64,000 nt of DNA from Paenarthrobacter sp. GOM3 (GCF_018215265.2 NZ_CP136562.1:2666001-2730000); one strand, 5' to 3'. Positions 18,270 through 26,554 are shown, counted from the stretch's first letter. Program-made: numbers and translations. The notes: generated by a model not told the origin, from the sequence alone.

Positions 18270-20047
18270 GCGGCTTCCGCCAGGCGGCGAAGTGCGGTGG
18301 CGTGCCGGGCGAGGTCGCTGCCGGAACGGTGATGGGCAGCTTCAAGGCGGCCGAGGAAGCGCTGCCTTTCGTCGTCCAGGAGCCGTTGACATTGTGTATG
18401 CAGGTCCTCCCGGGCCTGTTGGGCGAGGCGCCTGACTGCGTCCTCGCCAAACACCGCTTCCAAAAGCTTCTGCCCCACTACTGCCGTTCCACCCGCGATC
18501 CCGATCTCAAGGCCTGTCAACCCAGCCGTCATGGAAAACACCACCACCATGAGCGCGGCACCCAACCCGTTGATGCCGAAGGACAGCCAGCGTGCCTGGG
18601 TCCGTTTGCCCTGTCCCTGGGTCCGGATCATCTCCATGAGGCCTTCCTGCCACGAGCGGATAGCGGCGGCGGCCCTGGCATCGAAGCCTTCGCTGGTACC
18701 GGACAGGTCATCGGGGCCCAGGAGCTGGCGGCCGGCGGGATCCGAGCGCCAACGCCTGTCAACGTTTTCCGCGGCGTTGGCAGCCTCATCCAGGATCACG
18801 GCCTGCAACCCGGTTTCGATGGCCGTCTCCACCTTCACGGCCGGGGCAGGTTCGCCCCGGAAGAAGGCCCCCATGCGGTCACGCATGCGGCCAATATTCT
18901 GCTCAAGGGTCCGGAAGAACTCACCCGTGCCGACAAAGTCCTGCCACCGTGCCAGGACTTCACCCCGCAGGAGTGCTCCATCCTTGGTTGCGGCGAGAAT
19001 GCGTGAGAGTGCCAGCTCATATTCCTCCACGCAGCTTCCCTCGAGTTCGCGTGCTGCGGTGTCCTGCGCTGCCGCCGCGCCGGCTATTCCGTCCAGGCGG
19101 ACGCTGACTGCCTTGACGGCTCCGTTGAGTGTTCGGCGGGCGACGTCGGCGCGGCCAACTGCATTGGCCGCCAAGGCTCCCAACCACTGGCGCAAGGGGG
19201 CCGCTGCCTCTTGTGGCAGCATTCCAAGTGCGTCCAGTTCGCTTTCCGGAACAACAAAGAGCTTCGCTTCGCCAAGGCCCTGCCGGTCCAGCATTGCCTG
19301 CAGATCGGCCTTGACCTCGTCCTCGGCGGCGGCCGGCACCCGGTCCAGGACCACGGCGACGGTGATGTCCCGCGAAGCCGCGTCAAGAAGCAGCCGCCAC
19401 GGGACGGCGTCGGCGTATCGGTTGGCGGTGGTGACAAACACCCAAAGGTCCGCGGCGGCCAGGAGCTGTCCGGCCAGCCTGCGGTTGTCATCGGAGACGG
19501 AGTCGACGTCGGGCGCGTCCAGCAGCGCGATGCCTTGGGAGACGTTGTCGTGCGCCACCAGGACCAGCGAAGTGATCGCCTGGGCGTCAGGGGAAGCGCC
19601 GGCCTGGTTGGCCGGCACGGGACTTGCCGACACCGTGCCGCGGATCCGGTCCAGGTTTGGCAGGATGCGGTGCCCTTCGAAGCACTCCGCATCCTGCGGG
19701 TGGTGCAGCAGGATGGGCTGGCGCGTCGTGGGCCGGATAGCGCCGGCACGTGTGACCGGGAAGCCAACCAGCGCGTTGACCAGGGTGGACTTGCCGGCTC
19801 CGGTTGAACCGCCGACGACGGCCAGCAGCGGCGCATCCAGGCTTCGGTAGCGGGGAATGACGTAATCGTCGAGCTGGGCCAGTGACTCGCGGATCCACTG
19901 GCGGGCTTCCTGCGCTTCCGGCACCGCGAGCGGCAAGGTGGTGGCCGCAAGTTCGGCGCGTGCAGCTTCCAGGGTATCGACGGCGGCCGCCGCCCCTCGG
20001 GGTACTGGACTGGCCCCGGATGCTGATGGGTCTTGGTTTGCGATCAC
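18266..20047 (-). CDS. Dynamin-like membrane GTPase, first of a pair
   Basis: About 593 residues. GGSTGAGKSTL (G1) near residue 68, ALLDAPDVDSVSD (G3) near 175 and VVLDRVPAAAED (weak G4) near 220 mark the GTPase core. The C-terminal half is helical with a hydrophobic hairpin (GAALMVVVFSMTAG, then GIAGGTAVVGQKLLEAVFG) around residues 500-540, suggesting membrane attachment. The frame stays open through the tRNA-Glu region upstream, but the realistic start is GTG 20047, as no in-frame ATG lies between the terminator and the conserved part. It overlaps the second GTPase by four bases. Function is not established. Confidence 0.75.
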   Translation of the reverse strand: MIANQDPSASGASPVPRGAAAAVDTLEAARAELAATTLPLAVPEAQEARQWIRESLAQLDDYVIPRYRSLDAPLLAVVGGSTGAGKSTLVNALVGFPVTRAGAIRPTTRQPILLHHPQDAECFEGHRILPNLDRIRGTVSASPVPANQAGASPDAQAITSLVLVAHDNVSQGIALLDAPDVDSVSDDNRRLAGQLLAAADLWVFVTTANRYADAVPWRLLLDAASRDITVAVVLDRVPAAAEDEVKADLQAMLDRQGLGEAKLFVVPESELDALGMLPQEAAAPLRQWLGALAANAVGRADVARRTLNGAVKAVSVRLDGIAGAAAAQDTAARELEGSCVEEYELALSRILAATKDGALLRGEVLARWQDFVGTGEFFRTLEQNIGRMRDRMGAFFRGEPAPAVKVETAIETGLQAVILDEAANAAENVDRRWRSDPAGRQLLGPDDLSGTSEGFDARAAAAIRSWQEGLMEMIRTQGQGKRTQARWLSFGINGLGAALMVVVFSMTAGLTGLEIGIAGGTAVVGQKLLEAVFGEDAVRRLAQQAREDLHTQCQRLLDDERQRFLGRLEAAHHRSGSDLARHATALRRLAEAA

Positions 20048-20100
20048 AGCATCATCATGCCAGCCCGATCCCGGTCCAACGCACGGGGCAGGCGCCTGGG

Positions 20101-20140
20101 CAAAAAGAAATCCCCCGGAACCGTGAAGTTCCGGGGGATT
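20101..20140 (-). terminator. Intrinsic terminator after tRNA-Glu
   Basis: On the reverse strand AATCCCCCGGAA and TTCCGGGGGATT form a perfect 12-bp stem followed by TCTTTTTG. It sits a few bases past the tRNA-Glu 3' end and separates it from the GTPase genes. Confidence 0.92.
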
Positions 20141-20146
20141 CAGCCG

Positions 20147-20219
20147 TGACCCCAGCGGGATTCGAACCCGCGTTACCGCCGTGAGAGGGCGGCGTACTAG
20201 GCCGCTATACGATGGGGCC
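20147..20219 (-). tRNA. tRNA-Glu (anticodon CTC)
   Basis: 73 bases folding as a full cloverleaf: acceptor GGCCCCA/TGGGGTC, anticodon stem CCGCC/GGCGG around the loop CTCTCAC with anticodon CTC, and a T arm GCGGG-TTCGAAT-CCCGC. CCA is not encoded. It is the 3' partner of tRNA-Gln on the same strand. Confidence 0.96.
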
Positions 20220-20346
20220 TTGCACTTTTTGTCACCGTTTCCGGCGATCAAGCTGAATGAGTATTTCATACTTTCAGCTCCGCTCCAAATCGCTTCAGCG
20301 AAGTGGAAGTTCCGATTTTCCGGCGTATTCACGCGGATTTTCAGAG

Positions 20347-20418
20347 CTGGGATACCAGGACTCGAACCTAGAATGACGGTACCAGAAACCGTAGTGTTGC
20401 CAATTACACCATATCCCA
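20347..20418 (-). tRNA. tRNA-Gln (anticodon CTG)
   Basis: 72 bases with acceptor TGGGATA/TATCCCA, anticodon stem ACGGT/ACCGT around the loop TTCTGGT (anticodon CTG) and T-loop TTCGAGT. CCA is not encoded. It lies 127 bases upstream of tRNA-Glu on the same strand and may share its promoter. Confidence 0.95.
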
Positions 20419-20555
20419 AAGTGACTTTCGGACCGGAGTTCCCCGCCGCGGTTTCCCTTGGCTTTTCCCTCCGTGCCCCTCAGCACGAGTAATGACTCTA
20501 CCGGAGTCTCGCCACCTGCACAAATCGTAAAGCCGTTACCTGCATCACACGGAGC

Positions 20556-21284
20556 TCAGGCCGCCGTCGGGGCCTTCATCAGCAACCGGGACAGGGAATC
20601 CACCTGTCGTCCGGTGAACTCCTCCACCACTTCCCCGGTCCTGTTCAACCACACGCCAACCAGTCCCGCCGCGGTTGCTCCGTCCGCATCAAGGAGCCGG
20701 TTATCGCCAACATAGAGGGTCTCCCCGGGAGCAGTTCCCAGGAGGCGCACACCTTCGAGGTAGATGGCGGGATCCGGCTTGGGAACGCCCACAGTGTCCG
20801 TACCCACCAGGGTCGCGATCCTCGCCAAGCCGGCGCCGTCCAACTTGGCGCGTTGGTAGTCATGCACGTTGTTGCTGACCGCACCGTAGGGAATCCCCGC
20901 TGCGTCCAGGGCATCCAGGACTTCCTCAACGTCGTCAAAAGCCCGCACGTACGCCGTTTGGCGCTGGTGATACTCGGCTACCCACGCCTGGGACTCCTCG
21001 CCGTCGCCCAACTCCACGCCAAAATGGCCCAGGGCGGCCCTGCCACGAAGCAGCCGCTGCTCGTTGAACGTCAGTTCCCCGGCCAGGTAGCGGTCATAGA
21101 AATGCGTGGTCTCGTGCGTGAAGATGCGGCCGAACTTCACCCACCCGGCCTGATCCAGGCCGGGCAGGAGATGTTCACTGACATCACGCAACGCAGTGGT
21201 CATGGCGTACTCAAGGTCCACCAGGGTGTCATCGATGTCGAACAGGACACCGCGGATAGTGCCAAAAGTGCTTGCGATCGCCAT
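20556..21284 (-). CDS. HAD-superfamily hydrolase (subfamily IA)
   Basis: A 242-residue phosphatase-fold protein. VLFDIDDTLVD (motif I, nucleophile and acid aspartates) near residue 13, AVSNN (motif II) near 140, VPKPDPAIY (motif III lysine) near 167 and LYVGDNRLLDADGA (motif IV) near 190 are complete, so it should be an active phosphohydrolase. The substrate is unknown. It follows gltX by 14 bases on the same strand and is probably cotranscribed with it. Confidence 0.9.
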   Translation of the reverse strand: MAIASTFGTIRGVLFDIDDTLVDLEYAMTTALRDVSEHLLPGLDQAGWVKFGRIFTHETTHFYDRYLAGELTFNEQRLLRGRAALGHFGVELGDGEESQAWVAEYHQRQTAYVRAFDDVEEVLDALDAAGIPYGAVSNNVHDYQRAKLDGAGLARIATLVGTDTVGVPKPDPAIYLEGVRLLGTAPGETLYVGDNRLLDADGATAAGLVGVWLNRTGEVVEEFTGRQVDSLSRLLMKAPTAA

Positions 21285-21298
21285 GACGTGAGCCTTTG

Positions 21299-22819
21299 CT
21301 AGCCGCGGAAAGCGCGGACGCGGGCCAGCGAGGATTCCTTGCCGAGGATCACCATGGATTCGAACAACGGAGGGGAAATGCGACGGCCGGAGATGGCGGT
21401 GCGCACCGGGCCGAACGCGGCGCGGGGCTTGATGCCGAGGTCCTCGACCAGCGCCTGCTTGAGCGCAGTCTGGATGTTCTCGGCAGTCCAGTCCGTGATC
21501 GGCTCCAAGGCTGCCAGGGCTGCGTCGAGAACTTCCTCAATGTTCTGCGGGAGACCCTTGCGGGCATCGTCCGCGACGTCGATGGCGTCATCGGACTTGA
21601 ACAGGAACGCCAGCATTTCCGGAGCCTCGCCCAGGAGGGTGATGCGTTCCTGGACCAGCGGAGCTGCCTCTGCGAGGATCTCCTCCTGCCGGGGGGTGAG
21701 GATCTCGCCCACGAAACCGGCAGTGCGGAGGTAGGGAACCAGCCGCTCCTTGAAGTCCTCCGGCGCAAGCATCCGGACGTGTGTTCCGTTGATGGCTTCG
21801 GCCTTCTTGATGTCGAAGCGTGCCGGGTTGCCCAGGACGTCATGGATGTCGAAGTTGGCCACGAGCTGCTCCACCGTGAAGATGTCCTCATCCGCGCTCA
21901 GGGACCAGCCGAGCAGCGACAAGTAGTTGAGCAGGCCCTCTGGGATGAAGCCACGCTCGCGGTGCAGGAACAGGCTTGACTCGGGATCGCGCTTGGAGAG
22001 CTTCTTGTTACCCTGGCCCATGACGTACGGCAGGTGCCCGAATTCAGGCATGTACTCGGCCACCCCGATGGCGTAGAGCGCCCGGTACAGCGCAATCTGG
22101 CGCGGGGTGGAACTCAGCAGGTCCTCGCCGCGCAGGACGTGGGTGATCCCCATCAGGGCATCGTCCACCGGGTTGACCAGGGTATACAGCGGGGCGCCGT
22201 TGGCGCGGACCACTGCGAAGTCAGGGACGGAGCCGGACTTGAACGTGATTTCCCCGCGGACGAGGTCGTTGAAGGTCAGGTCTTCGTCCGGCATGCGAAG
22301 GCGCAGCACAGCCTCCCGGCCTTCGGCCTTGAACTGGGCGAGCTGCTCCTCCGTCAGGTGGCGGTCAAAGCCGTCGTAGCCGAGCTTGGGATCGCGGCCG
22401 GCTGCCTTGTGGCGGGCCTCGATCTCATCAGGGGTGGAATACGACTCGTAGACGTGTCCCCCGGCCTTGAGCTTGGCGATGACGTCCTGGTAAATGTCGC
22501 CGCGCTGCGACTGCCGGTACGGTTCGTGCGGTCCGCCGACCTCAACGCCTTCATCCCAGTTGATGCCGAGCCACTTGAGGGCGTCGAGCAACTGGTGGTA
22601 GCTCTCCTCGCTGTCGCGGGCAGAGTCGGTATCCTCGATGCGGAAGATCAGCTTGCCACCGGTGTGGCGTGCGTAGGCCCAGTTGAACAGGGCCGTTCGG
22701 ATCAGCCCAACGTGCGGCGTTCCCGTCGGTGACGGGCAGAAGCGGACGCGGACCGGAGTCTCGGCGTTGACGGCAGGGATGGCGCTGGGGGCAGCGTTCG
22801 ACGCAGAAGCAGTAGTCAT
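21299..22819 (-). CDS. gltX: Glutamate--tRNA ligase
   Basis: A class I synthetase of about 506 residues that charges tRNA-Glu. [23 protein letters not shown] carries the HIGH-type signature (here PHVG), and [13 protein letters not shown] is the KMSKS-type loop. The anticodon-binding C-terminal domain is complete. The start ATG 22819 gives [12 protein letters not shown]; upstream in-frame codons are not family-like. In actinobacteria this enzyme can be nondiscriminating and also load tRNA-Gln for the amidotransferase pathway. Both cognate tRNA genes lie downstream on the same strand, which may be coincidence. Confidence 0.97.
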   Translation of the reverse strand: MTTASASNAAPSAIPAVNAETPVRVRFCPSPTGTPHVGLIRTALFNWAYARHTGGKLIFRIEDTDSARDSEESYHQLLDALKWLGINWDEGVEVGGPHEPYRQSQRGDIYQDVIAKLKAGGHVYESYSTPDEIEARHKAAGRDPKLGYDGFDRHLTEEQLAQFKAEGREAVLRLRMPDEDLTFNDLVRGEITFKSGSVPDFAVVRANGAPLYTLVNPVDDALMGITHVLRGEDLLSSTPRQIALYRALYAIGVAEYMPEFGHLPYVMGQGNKKLSKRDPESSLFLHRERGFIPEGLLNYLSLLGWSLSADEDIFTVEQLVANFDIHDVLGNPARFDIKKAEAINGTHVRMLAPEDFKERLVPYLRTAGFVGEILTPRQEEILAEAAPLVQERITLLGEAPEMLAFLFKSDDAIDVADDARKGLPQNIEEVLDAALAALEPITDWTAENIQTALKQALVEDLGIKPRAAFGPVRTAISGRRISPPLFESMVILGKESSLARVRAFRG

Positions 22820-22873
22820 AGTGGTTCCAACTCTACCGCTTGGCACCGCCTCGGTTTCCCGGCCGTAAACGCC

Positions 22874-22919
22874 CGACGGCGGCACTCGCCTTTCGTACGA
22901 AAGGTGGGTGCCGCCGTCG
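22874..22919. repeat. 46-bp near-perfect palindrome between FAH gene and gltX
   Basis: The two halves are complementary over 23 bp, centred on TTTCGTACGAAA, with only two wobble positions; the outer arms read CGACGGCGGCAC and GTGCCGCCGTCG. It has no T-tract on either side. It could be a terminator of the FAH gene lacking a U-tail, or a site that acts in gltX expression. Confidence 0.9.
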
Positions 22920-22941
22920 AGGTTTGGCTGTGGCTGGATGC

Positions 22942-23718
22942 CTAGCGGCGGACCACCGGGTTGGAGAGCCGGCCGATGCCTTCGATTTCCACTTCGAAAC
23001 GGTCGCCTTCGCTGACCAGGCCTACCCCTGCCGGGGTGCCGGTCATGATGACGTCTCCGGGAAGGAGCGTGAACGCGTGCGAGACGATCGAGACGAGCTC
23101 GCGTACGCCACGGATCATCTGGTTGGTGCTGCCGTCCTGGCGGAGTTCACCGTTCAGCCGGCCCTGGATGGCCAGGTCTTCGTGATCAAGGTCGGTCTCG
23201 ATCCACGGCCCAAGCGGCGCGGACGTGTCGAAGCCCTTGGCTCGCGCCCACTGGAGGTCCGTCTTCTGGACATCGCGGGCCGTGAGGTCGTTGCCGCAGG
23301 TGTAGCCGAAAATGACATCGTCCGCACGCTCTTCCGGAACGTCCTTGCAGATGCGGCCGATGACAACACACAGCTCGGCTTCGAAGGAAACTTCCTCCGA
23401 GAACTCGGGAAGGATGATGGGGTCATTCGGGCCGATCACGGAGGTGTTGGGCTTGAGGAACAGCAGTGGCTGCTGGGGAACTTCGTTGCCCAGTTCCGCG
23501 GCATGTTCAGCGAAGTTCCGGCCAACACCGATCACCTTGCTGCGCGGAATGATCGGAGCGAGGAGCCGAACGTCCTCGAGCTTGTGCTTCACATGGGTAC
23601 GTTCGACGCCATTGAAGAAGGGGTCGCCGTTGATGACAGTGATTTCCTCACTGCCGGCCTCGCCTTCAACAACGCCGTAAAGGGGATCAGAATCAACTAC
23701 AAACCGGGCGATACGCAT
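22942..23718 (-). CDS. Fumarylacetoacetate hydrolase family protein
   Basis: A 258-residue FAH-fold protein. [14 protein letters not shown], the metal-binding [27 protein letters not shown] and [13 protein letters not shown] are family hallmarks. Members include acylpyruvases, oxaloacetate decarboxylases and 2-hydroxyhepta-2,4-dienedioate isomerase; sequence alone does not decide. The start ATG 23718 (MRIARF) is typical. It lies 23 bases downstream of the MBL-fold gene and upstream of gltX on the same strand. Confidence 0.9.
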   Translation of the reverse strand: MRIARFVVDSDPLYGVVEGEAGSEEITVINGDPFFNGVERTHVKHKLEDVRLLAPIIPRSKVIGVGRNFAEHAAELGNEVPQQPLLFLKPNTSVIGPNDPIILPEFSEEVSFEAELCVVIGRICKDVPEERADDVIFGYTCGNDLTARDVQKTDLQWARAKGFDTSAPLGPWIETDLDHEDLAIQGRLNGELRQDGSTNQMIRGVRELVSIVSHAFTLLPGDVIMTGTPAGVGLVSEGDRFEVEIEGIGRLSNPVVRR

Positions 23719-23741
23719 GGGCTCAAGCCTACCGTCACGGT

Positions 23742-24617
23742 TCAGCTTCGCAGGTAATCCAACTGGGCCGCCACGGACGTCTCGGCCGCCCACCTGACGG
23801 ACGGGTCGACGTCGGGATACACGGCGTCCGTGACTGCCCCGATGGGCGCGTCCTGGCCAAGGCGGTCAAGGGCTGTCCTGATCTGGTCCAGTCGCTGCTC
23901 GCGGTGGTCACGATACTCGCGGCACTTTACGTCCAGGGCAGGGAGCACCGGACCGTGGGCCGGCAGCAGGGTTGCGGGCCCGAGTGCCTCCAGCCGGTCC
24001 AAGCTTGCGAGGTAGTCCCCCAGCTTGCCATCCGGATAGTCCAGCACGGTGGTTCCCCGACCAAGGATGGTGTCGCCGGTGAGGACCGAACCCGTGGGGC
24101 CATCTCCTGGCAGGTGGAAGCACAGGGAGTCGGAGGTGTGGCCGGGGGTGGCAACCACGCGGATTTCAACATCGCCCACATTGAGGACTTCGCCATCGTG
24201 GAGGGGCTCGCCGCCGTGGCAGTATTCGGCCAAGGCGGCCCGGACAGGAGCACCGGTCAGAGCGTGGAAACGAGCCGATGCCTCCGTGTGGTCCGCGTGC
24301 CGGTGCGTGATCAGTACGACGTCCACCCTTCCGGTCGCAGCAAGCTCGGCCAGGTGCTGCTCATCCTCGGGTCCCGGGTCCACCACTGCGACGCGGCCGG
24401 AACCGGGCGCACCGATGACGTAGGAGTTGGTGCCGTCCAAGCTCATCGGCCCCGGGTTGGGGGCCAGCCGGAAACGGGTCAACTCGCTGCTGCGCTGCAG
24501 GGAAGAGCCGCCGCCACTCGGTGAGATGCCGGCGGACGGGTTGCCTGAGGACGCGTTGCCGGAAGTCGAACTGTTGGAAGGTGAGTTGCCGGAAGTCGCC
24601 ATTGATTCAGAAGTCAC
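23742..24617 (-). CDS. MBL-fold metallo-hydrolase (LACTB2-like)
   Basis: A metallo-beta-lactamase-fold hydrolase: THRHADHTEAS (HxHxDH zinc motif), ATPGHTSDS, LTGDTILGRG and LLPAHGPVL follow in order, with a C-terminal winged-helix-like tail as in LACTB2/ribonuclease-Z-like hydrolases. The first 40 or so residues are a Ser/Gly/Asn low-complexity leader encoded by imperfect repeats containing TTGCCGGAAGTCG. The true start could therefore be GTG 24617, ATG 24602 or further inside. The substrate is unknown; hydrolysis of a thioester or RNA are both possible. Confidence 0.88.
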   Translation of the reverse strand: MTSESMATSGNSPSNSSTSGNASSGNPSAGISPSGGGSSLQRSSELTRFRLAPNPGPMSLDGTNSYVIGAPGSGRVAVVDPGPEDEQHLAELAATGRVDVVLITHRHADHTEASARFHALTGAPVRAALAEYCHGGEPLHDGEVLNVGDVEIRVVATPGHTSDSLCFHLPGDGPTGSVLTGDTILGRGTTVLDYPDGKLGDYLASLDRLEALGPATLLPAHGPVLPALDVKCREYRDHREQRLDQIRTALDRLGQDAPIGAVTDAVYPDVDPSVRWAAETSVAAQLDYLRS

Positions 24618-24642
24618 TCCCCCATCTTGGCACTTCCCGATC

Positions 24643-24750
24643 CTCTCTCACATCCCACCCCGTACCAACCAACCCTCACTCCCATCCCCCCCACCAACCA
24701 ACCCTCACTCACATCCCCCCACCAACCAACCCTCACTCACATCCCACCCC
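24643..24750. repeat. Left tandem repeat array beside the IS element
   Basis: Starts with CTCTCTCACATCCCACCC, then three units beginning ACCAACCAACCCTCACTC at 24664, 24693 and 24721 (28-29 bp each). The complement of the first part, GGGTGGGATGTGAGAGAG, matches the core of the right-hand 32-bp array in opposite orientation. It lies between the MBL gene start and the IS left end. Confidence 0.85.
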
Positions 24751-25885
24751 CTCGCAGGTTGTCAAACTGTGTGGAGTCAGTGGGTGGGTTGTTGGTTGGT
24801 TTTTCGGGGAGGTTGATTCCGACGTGGCTTCGTGGGGCCGGTGTGGTGGGTCGTTGCCGGAATCGGTGAGGGTTCTGGTCGTAGTAGTGCTGGAGGGCTC
24901 GGTCGCGTGTCTTCCAGATGTTTTTCCAGGAGCCGTCGTGGACTTCAGCTGGTGAAAACAAGGCGATGCCTGAGTGTTTGTGCTCGGTGTTGTACCAGGG
25001 CACGTAGTCTCCGAGGTAGGTCCTGGCGGTTTCGAGATCTTTGAAGATCCGTGGGTAGCCGGGCCTGTATTTCATGGTCCGGAACCCGGACTCTGAAAAA
25101 GGGTTGTCGTTCGATACGTAGGGCCGTTTGTGGGTGAGTTCCACGCCGTGTCCGGTGAGTGTGTCACGGAGCAGGTTTGATTTCATGGCCGGCCCTGAAT
25201 CGGCATGAACGATGCGGGGTGCGCCGTGCCGGGCGATGGCGGTTTCGAACATCTCGGCTGCGAGGTGGTCCGCTTCTCGTTCCTCGATCCGCCAGGCGAC
25301 CATCTGCCGGGAGTAGATATCCAGAACCGAGTAGGCCTTGAACGTTTTTCCGCGCCAGGGCGAGTAGAGATCGGTGATGTCCCAGGACCAGACCTGGCCC
25401 GGGCCGGTGGCCTTCAGAACGGGTTTCTCCCGCGGGGGCCGTTTGTTCTCGCTTCTGGTAGGGACGGTTGGGCGGAGCATCTGGTCCTCGATCTGCGCTG
25501 CGACCCGCCACCAGGTGCGGCGGGACGCAAGCATCACCCCGGCGTCCCAGGCCGTCGCGAAGGAATGGTCAACGGAGACCTGATCGGCCCAGCCTCCCAT
25601 GATGTATTCGGCGATCCGGTCCCGGTCCCGGCCGCTGATCCGCGATTCATAGGCCCGCTCGGACTGCCCGAGCGGGTCTTGCACTCGTTCGCGGGGGTTC
25701 TGCCGGTAGTGCCACGTCGAGCGCGAAACGCCCGCGACCTTGAGGGCTTGCCGCTGCGAGCCGGTGAGCTCTTTCAGGTCCCGGACGAGGAGGTTCTCGG
25801 CTTCGATGAACTTTTCGGATCGTTCGTCGGAGCCGTATCGGGCTCTGGCACGCTCAACCCGTGCAAGAGCCCGATAGCTTTTCCC
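24737..25885 (-). CDS. IS3-family transposase OrfB (DDE domain), -1 frame
   Basis: The catalytic part of an IS3-type transposase, with a retroviral-integrase-like core: WSWDIT (first D), HADSGPAMKS (second D), NDNPFSESGFRTMK (E plus downstream K) and YNTEHKHSGI near the end. No good start codon lies before the conserved N-terminal HTH_21-like region (RYGSDERSEKFIEAENLL, then GVSRSTWHYR). It should be made by -1 frameshifting from OrfA at GGGAAAA (25879-25885), giving a fusion of about 490 residues. The stop at 24737 lies in the flanking repeat, outside the inferred left end. The frame looks intact, so the element may be active. Confidence 0.88.
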   Translation of the reverse strand, partial: GKSYRALARVERARARYGSDERSEKFIEAENLLVRDLKELTGSQRQALKVAGVSRSTWHYRQNPRERVQDPLGQSERAYESRISGRDRDRIAEYIMGGWADQVSVDHSFATAWDAGVMLASRRTWWRVAAQIEDQMLRPTVPTRSENKRPPREKPVLKATGPGQVWSWDITDLYSPWRGKTFKAYSVLDIYSRQMVAWRIEEREADHLAAEMFETAIARHGAPRIVHADSGPAMKSNLLRDTLTGHGVELTHKRPYVSNDNPFSESGFRTMKYRPGYPRIFKDLETARTYLGDYVPWYNTEHKHSGIALFSPAEVHDGSWKNIWKTRDRALQHYYDQNPHRFRQRPTTPAPRSHVGINLPEKPTNNPPTDSTQFDNLRGGGM

Positions 25886-26208
25886 AAAGCTTCATTCGTG
25901 CCCTCAAGCTCCCGGACGCGGCTCTTGAGCTGTTCGACGTCGGACTGGTGTTGGGCGATTTCCTTGGCGCGCGCTCTTTCAAACGCGGACCACTCGCCAT
26001 TCGTGCGGGCCATGTTCCCATGCTCTCGTGGAATCAGATTCCGGTCGAGGTCACCTTCCTGGATCATCCTCCGCCACTTCCGGAACGTCCACTCAGTCAC
26101 TGGCTGGGAAGCAAGCCACTCCTTCCTCGTCCCGTACGGCTGCACGTAATACTCATGCACCAAATCCCTGATCTCATCGCGACTAATACCACGCGGCCCA
26201 ACAGTCAT
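25774..26208 (-). CDS. IS3-family transposase OrfA
   Basis: A 144-residue DNA-binding first frame. A helix-turn-helix region (ISRDEIRDLVHEYY, then TEWTFRKWRRMIQEG) is followed by a heptad-like coiled coil (AKEIAQHQSDVEQLKSRVREL), the usual OrfA layout of HTH plus leucine zipper. The start ATG 26208 has GGAG six bases upstream; an upstream TTG at 26229 is less likely. After LGK the ribosome can shift at GGGAAAA into OrfB; otherwise it continues 34 codons to the stop at 25774. OrfA alone often represses transposition in this family. Confidence 0.85.
   Translation of the reverse strand: MTVGPRGISRDEIRDLVHEYYVQPYGTRKEWLASQPVTEWTFRKWRRMIQEGDLDRNLIPREHGNMARTNGEWSAFERARAKEIAQHQSDVEQLKSRVRELEGTNEALGKAIGLLHGLSVPEPDTAPTNDPKSSSKPRTSSSGT
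25879..25885 (-). promoter_or_regulatory. Programmed -1 frameshift site (GGGAAAA)
   Basis: In the OrfA frame the reverse strand reads G GGA AAA, an X XXY YYZ slippery heptamer. Slipping back one base here joins the OrfA frame to the long OrfB frame exactly where the downstream OrfB-type homology begins. Confidence 0.85.
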
Positions 26209-26268
26209 GGCAGCTCCTGCTCTCTTCAATCACCGACTGACTCACAACCAGCCTGACTTAGAGGGCCT

Positions 26269-26300
26269 ACCAACCAACCCTCACTCACATCCCACCCCCT
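26269..26300. repeat. Repeat copy on the right side of the IS
   Basis: A further copy of the left array unit (ACCAACCAACCCTCACTC followed by ACATCCCACCCCCT), in the same orientation as at 24721, just outside the IS right end. It suggests that the IS entered a pre-existing array. A degenerate continuation runs to about 26320. Confidence 0.8.
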
Positions 26301-26398
26301 ACCAGCCAATCTCCGTCACTGGTCCGACATCCGAAGTATGCTCGACGGCGATATCCGGCGCCTTCGGTTCGTGGCCACTTTGGACTCTTGTACGCAGA

Positions 26399-26554
26399 AC
26401 GTGAGAGAGCGCCCAAGGCAAACGGGTGGGACGTGAGAGAGCATCCAAGGGAAACGGGTGGAACGTGAGAGAGCATCCACGGCAAACGGGTGGAACGTGA
26501 GAGAGCATCCGGGGGAAGCGGGTGGAACGTGAGAGAGCATCCGGGGGAAGCAGG
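26399..26554. repeat. Five contiguous 32-bp tandem repeats
   Basis: Units begin ACGTGAGAGAGCATCC at 26399, 26431, 26463, 26495 and 26527, each ending CGGGTGGA or close to it, with a variable middle of about six bases; the last is slightly short. There are no spacers. Because 32 is not a multiple of three, all reverse frames remain open and give spurious ORFs. The other bases from 26262 to 26627 hold no gene that I can support. Confidence 0.93.

Larger units (their letters stand above)
24759..26261 (-). mobile_element. IS3-family insertion sequence, about 1.5 kb
   Basis: Ends were placed by imperfect inverted repeats. The left end from 24759 reads TTGTCAAACTGTGTG then GAGTCAGTGGGTG. The complement of the right end reads TAAGTCAGGCTGG then GAGTCAGTCGGTG. 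AGG at 24756-24758 and again at 26262-26264 may be a 3-bp target duplication. It contains OrfA and OrfB on the reverse strand and sits within a short tandem repeat. Boundaries are estimates. Confidence 0.75.

Noticed and set aside
20048..20419. GTPase frame extended through the tRNA-Glu gene
   Set aside because: This would translate a terminator and a tRNA; GTG 20047 is the only sensible start near the conserved part.
26399..26554. Possible CRISPR array (regular 32-bp repeats)
   Set aside because: Units are contiguous with no unique spacers and no cas genes are nearby; it is a tandem repeat.
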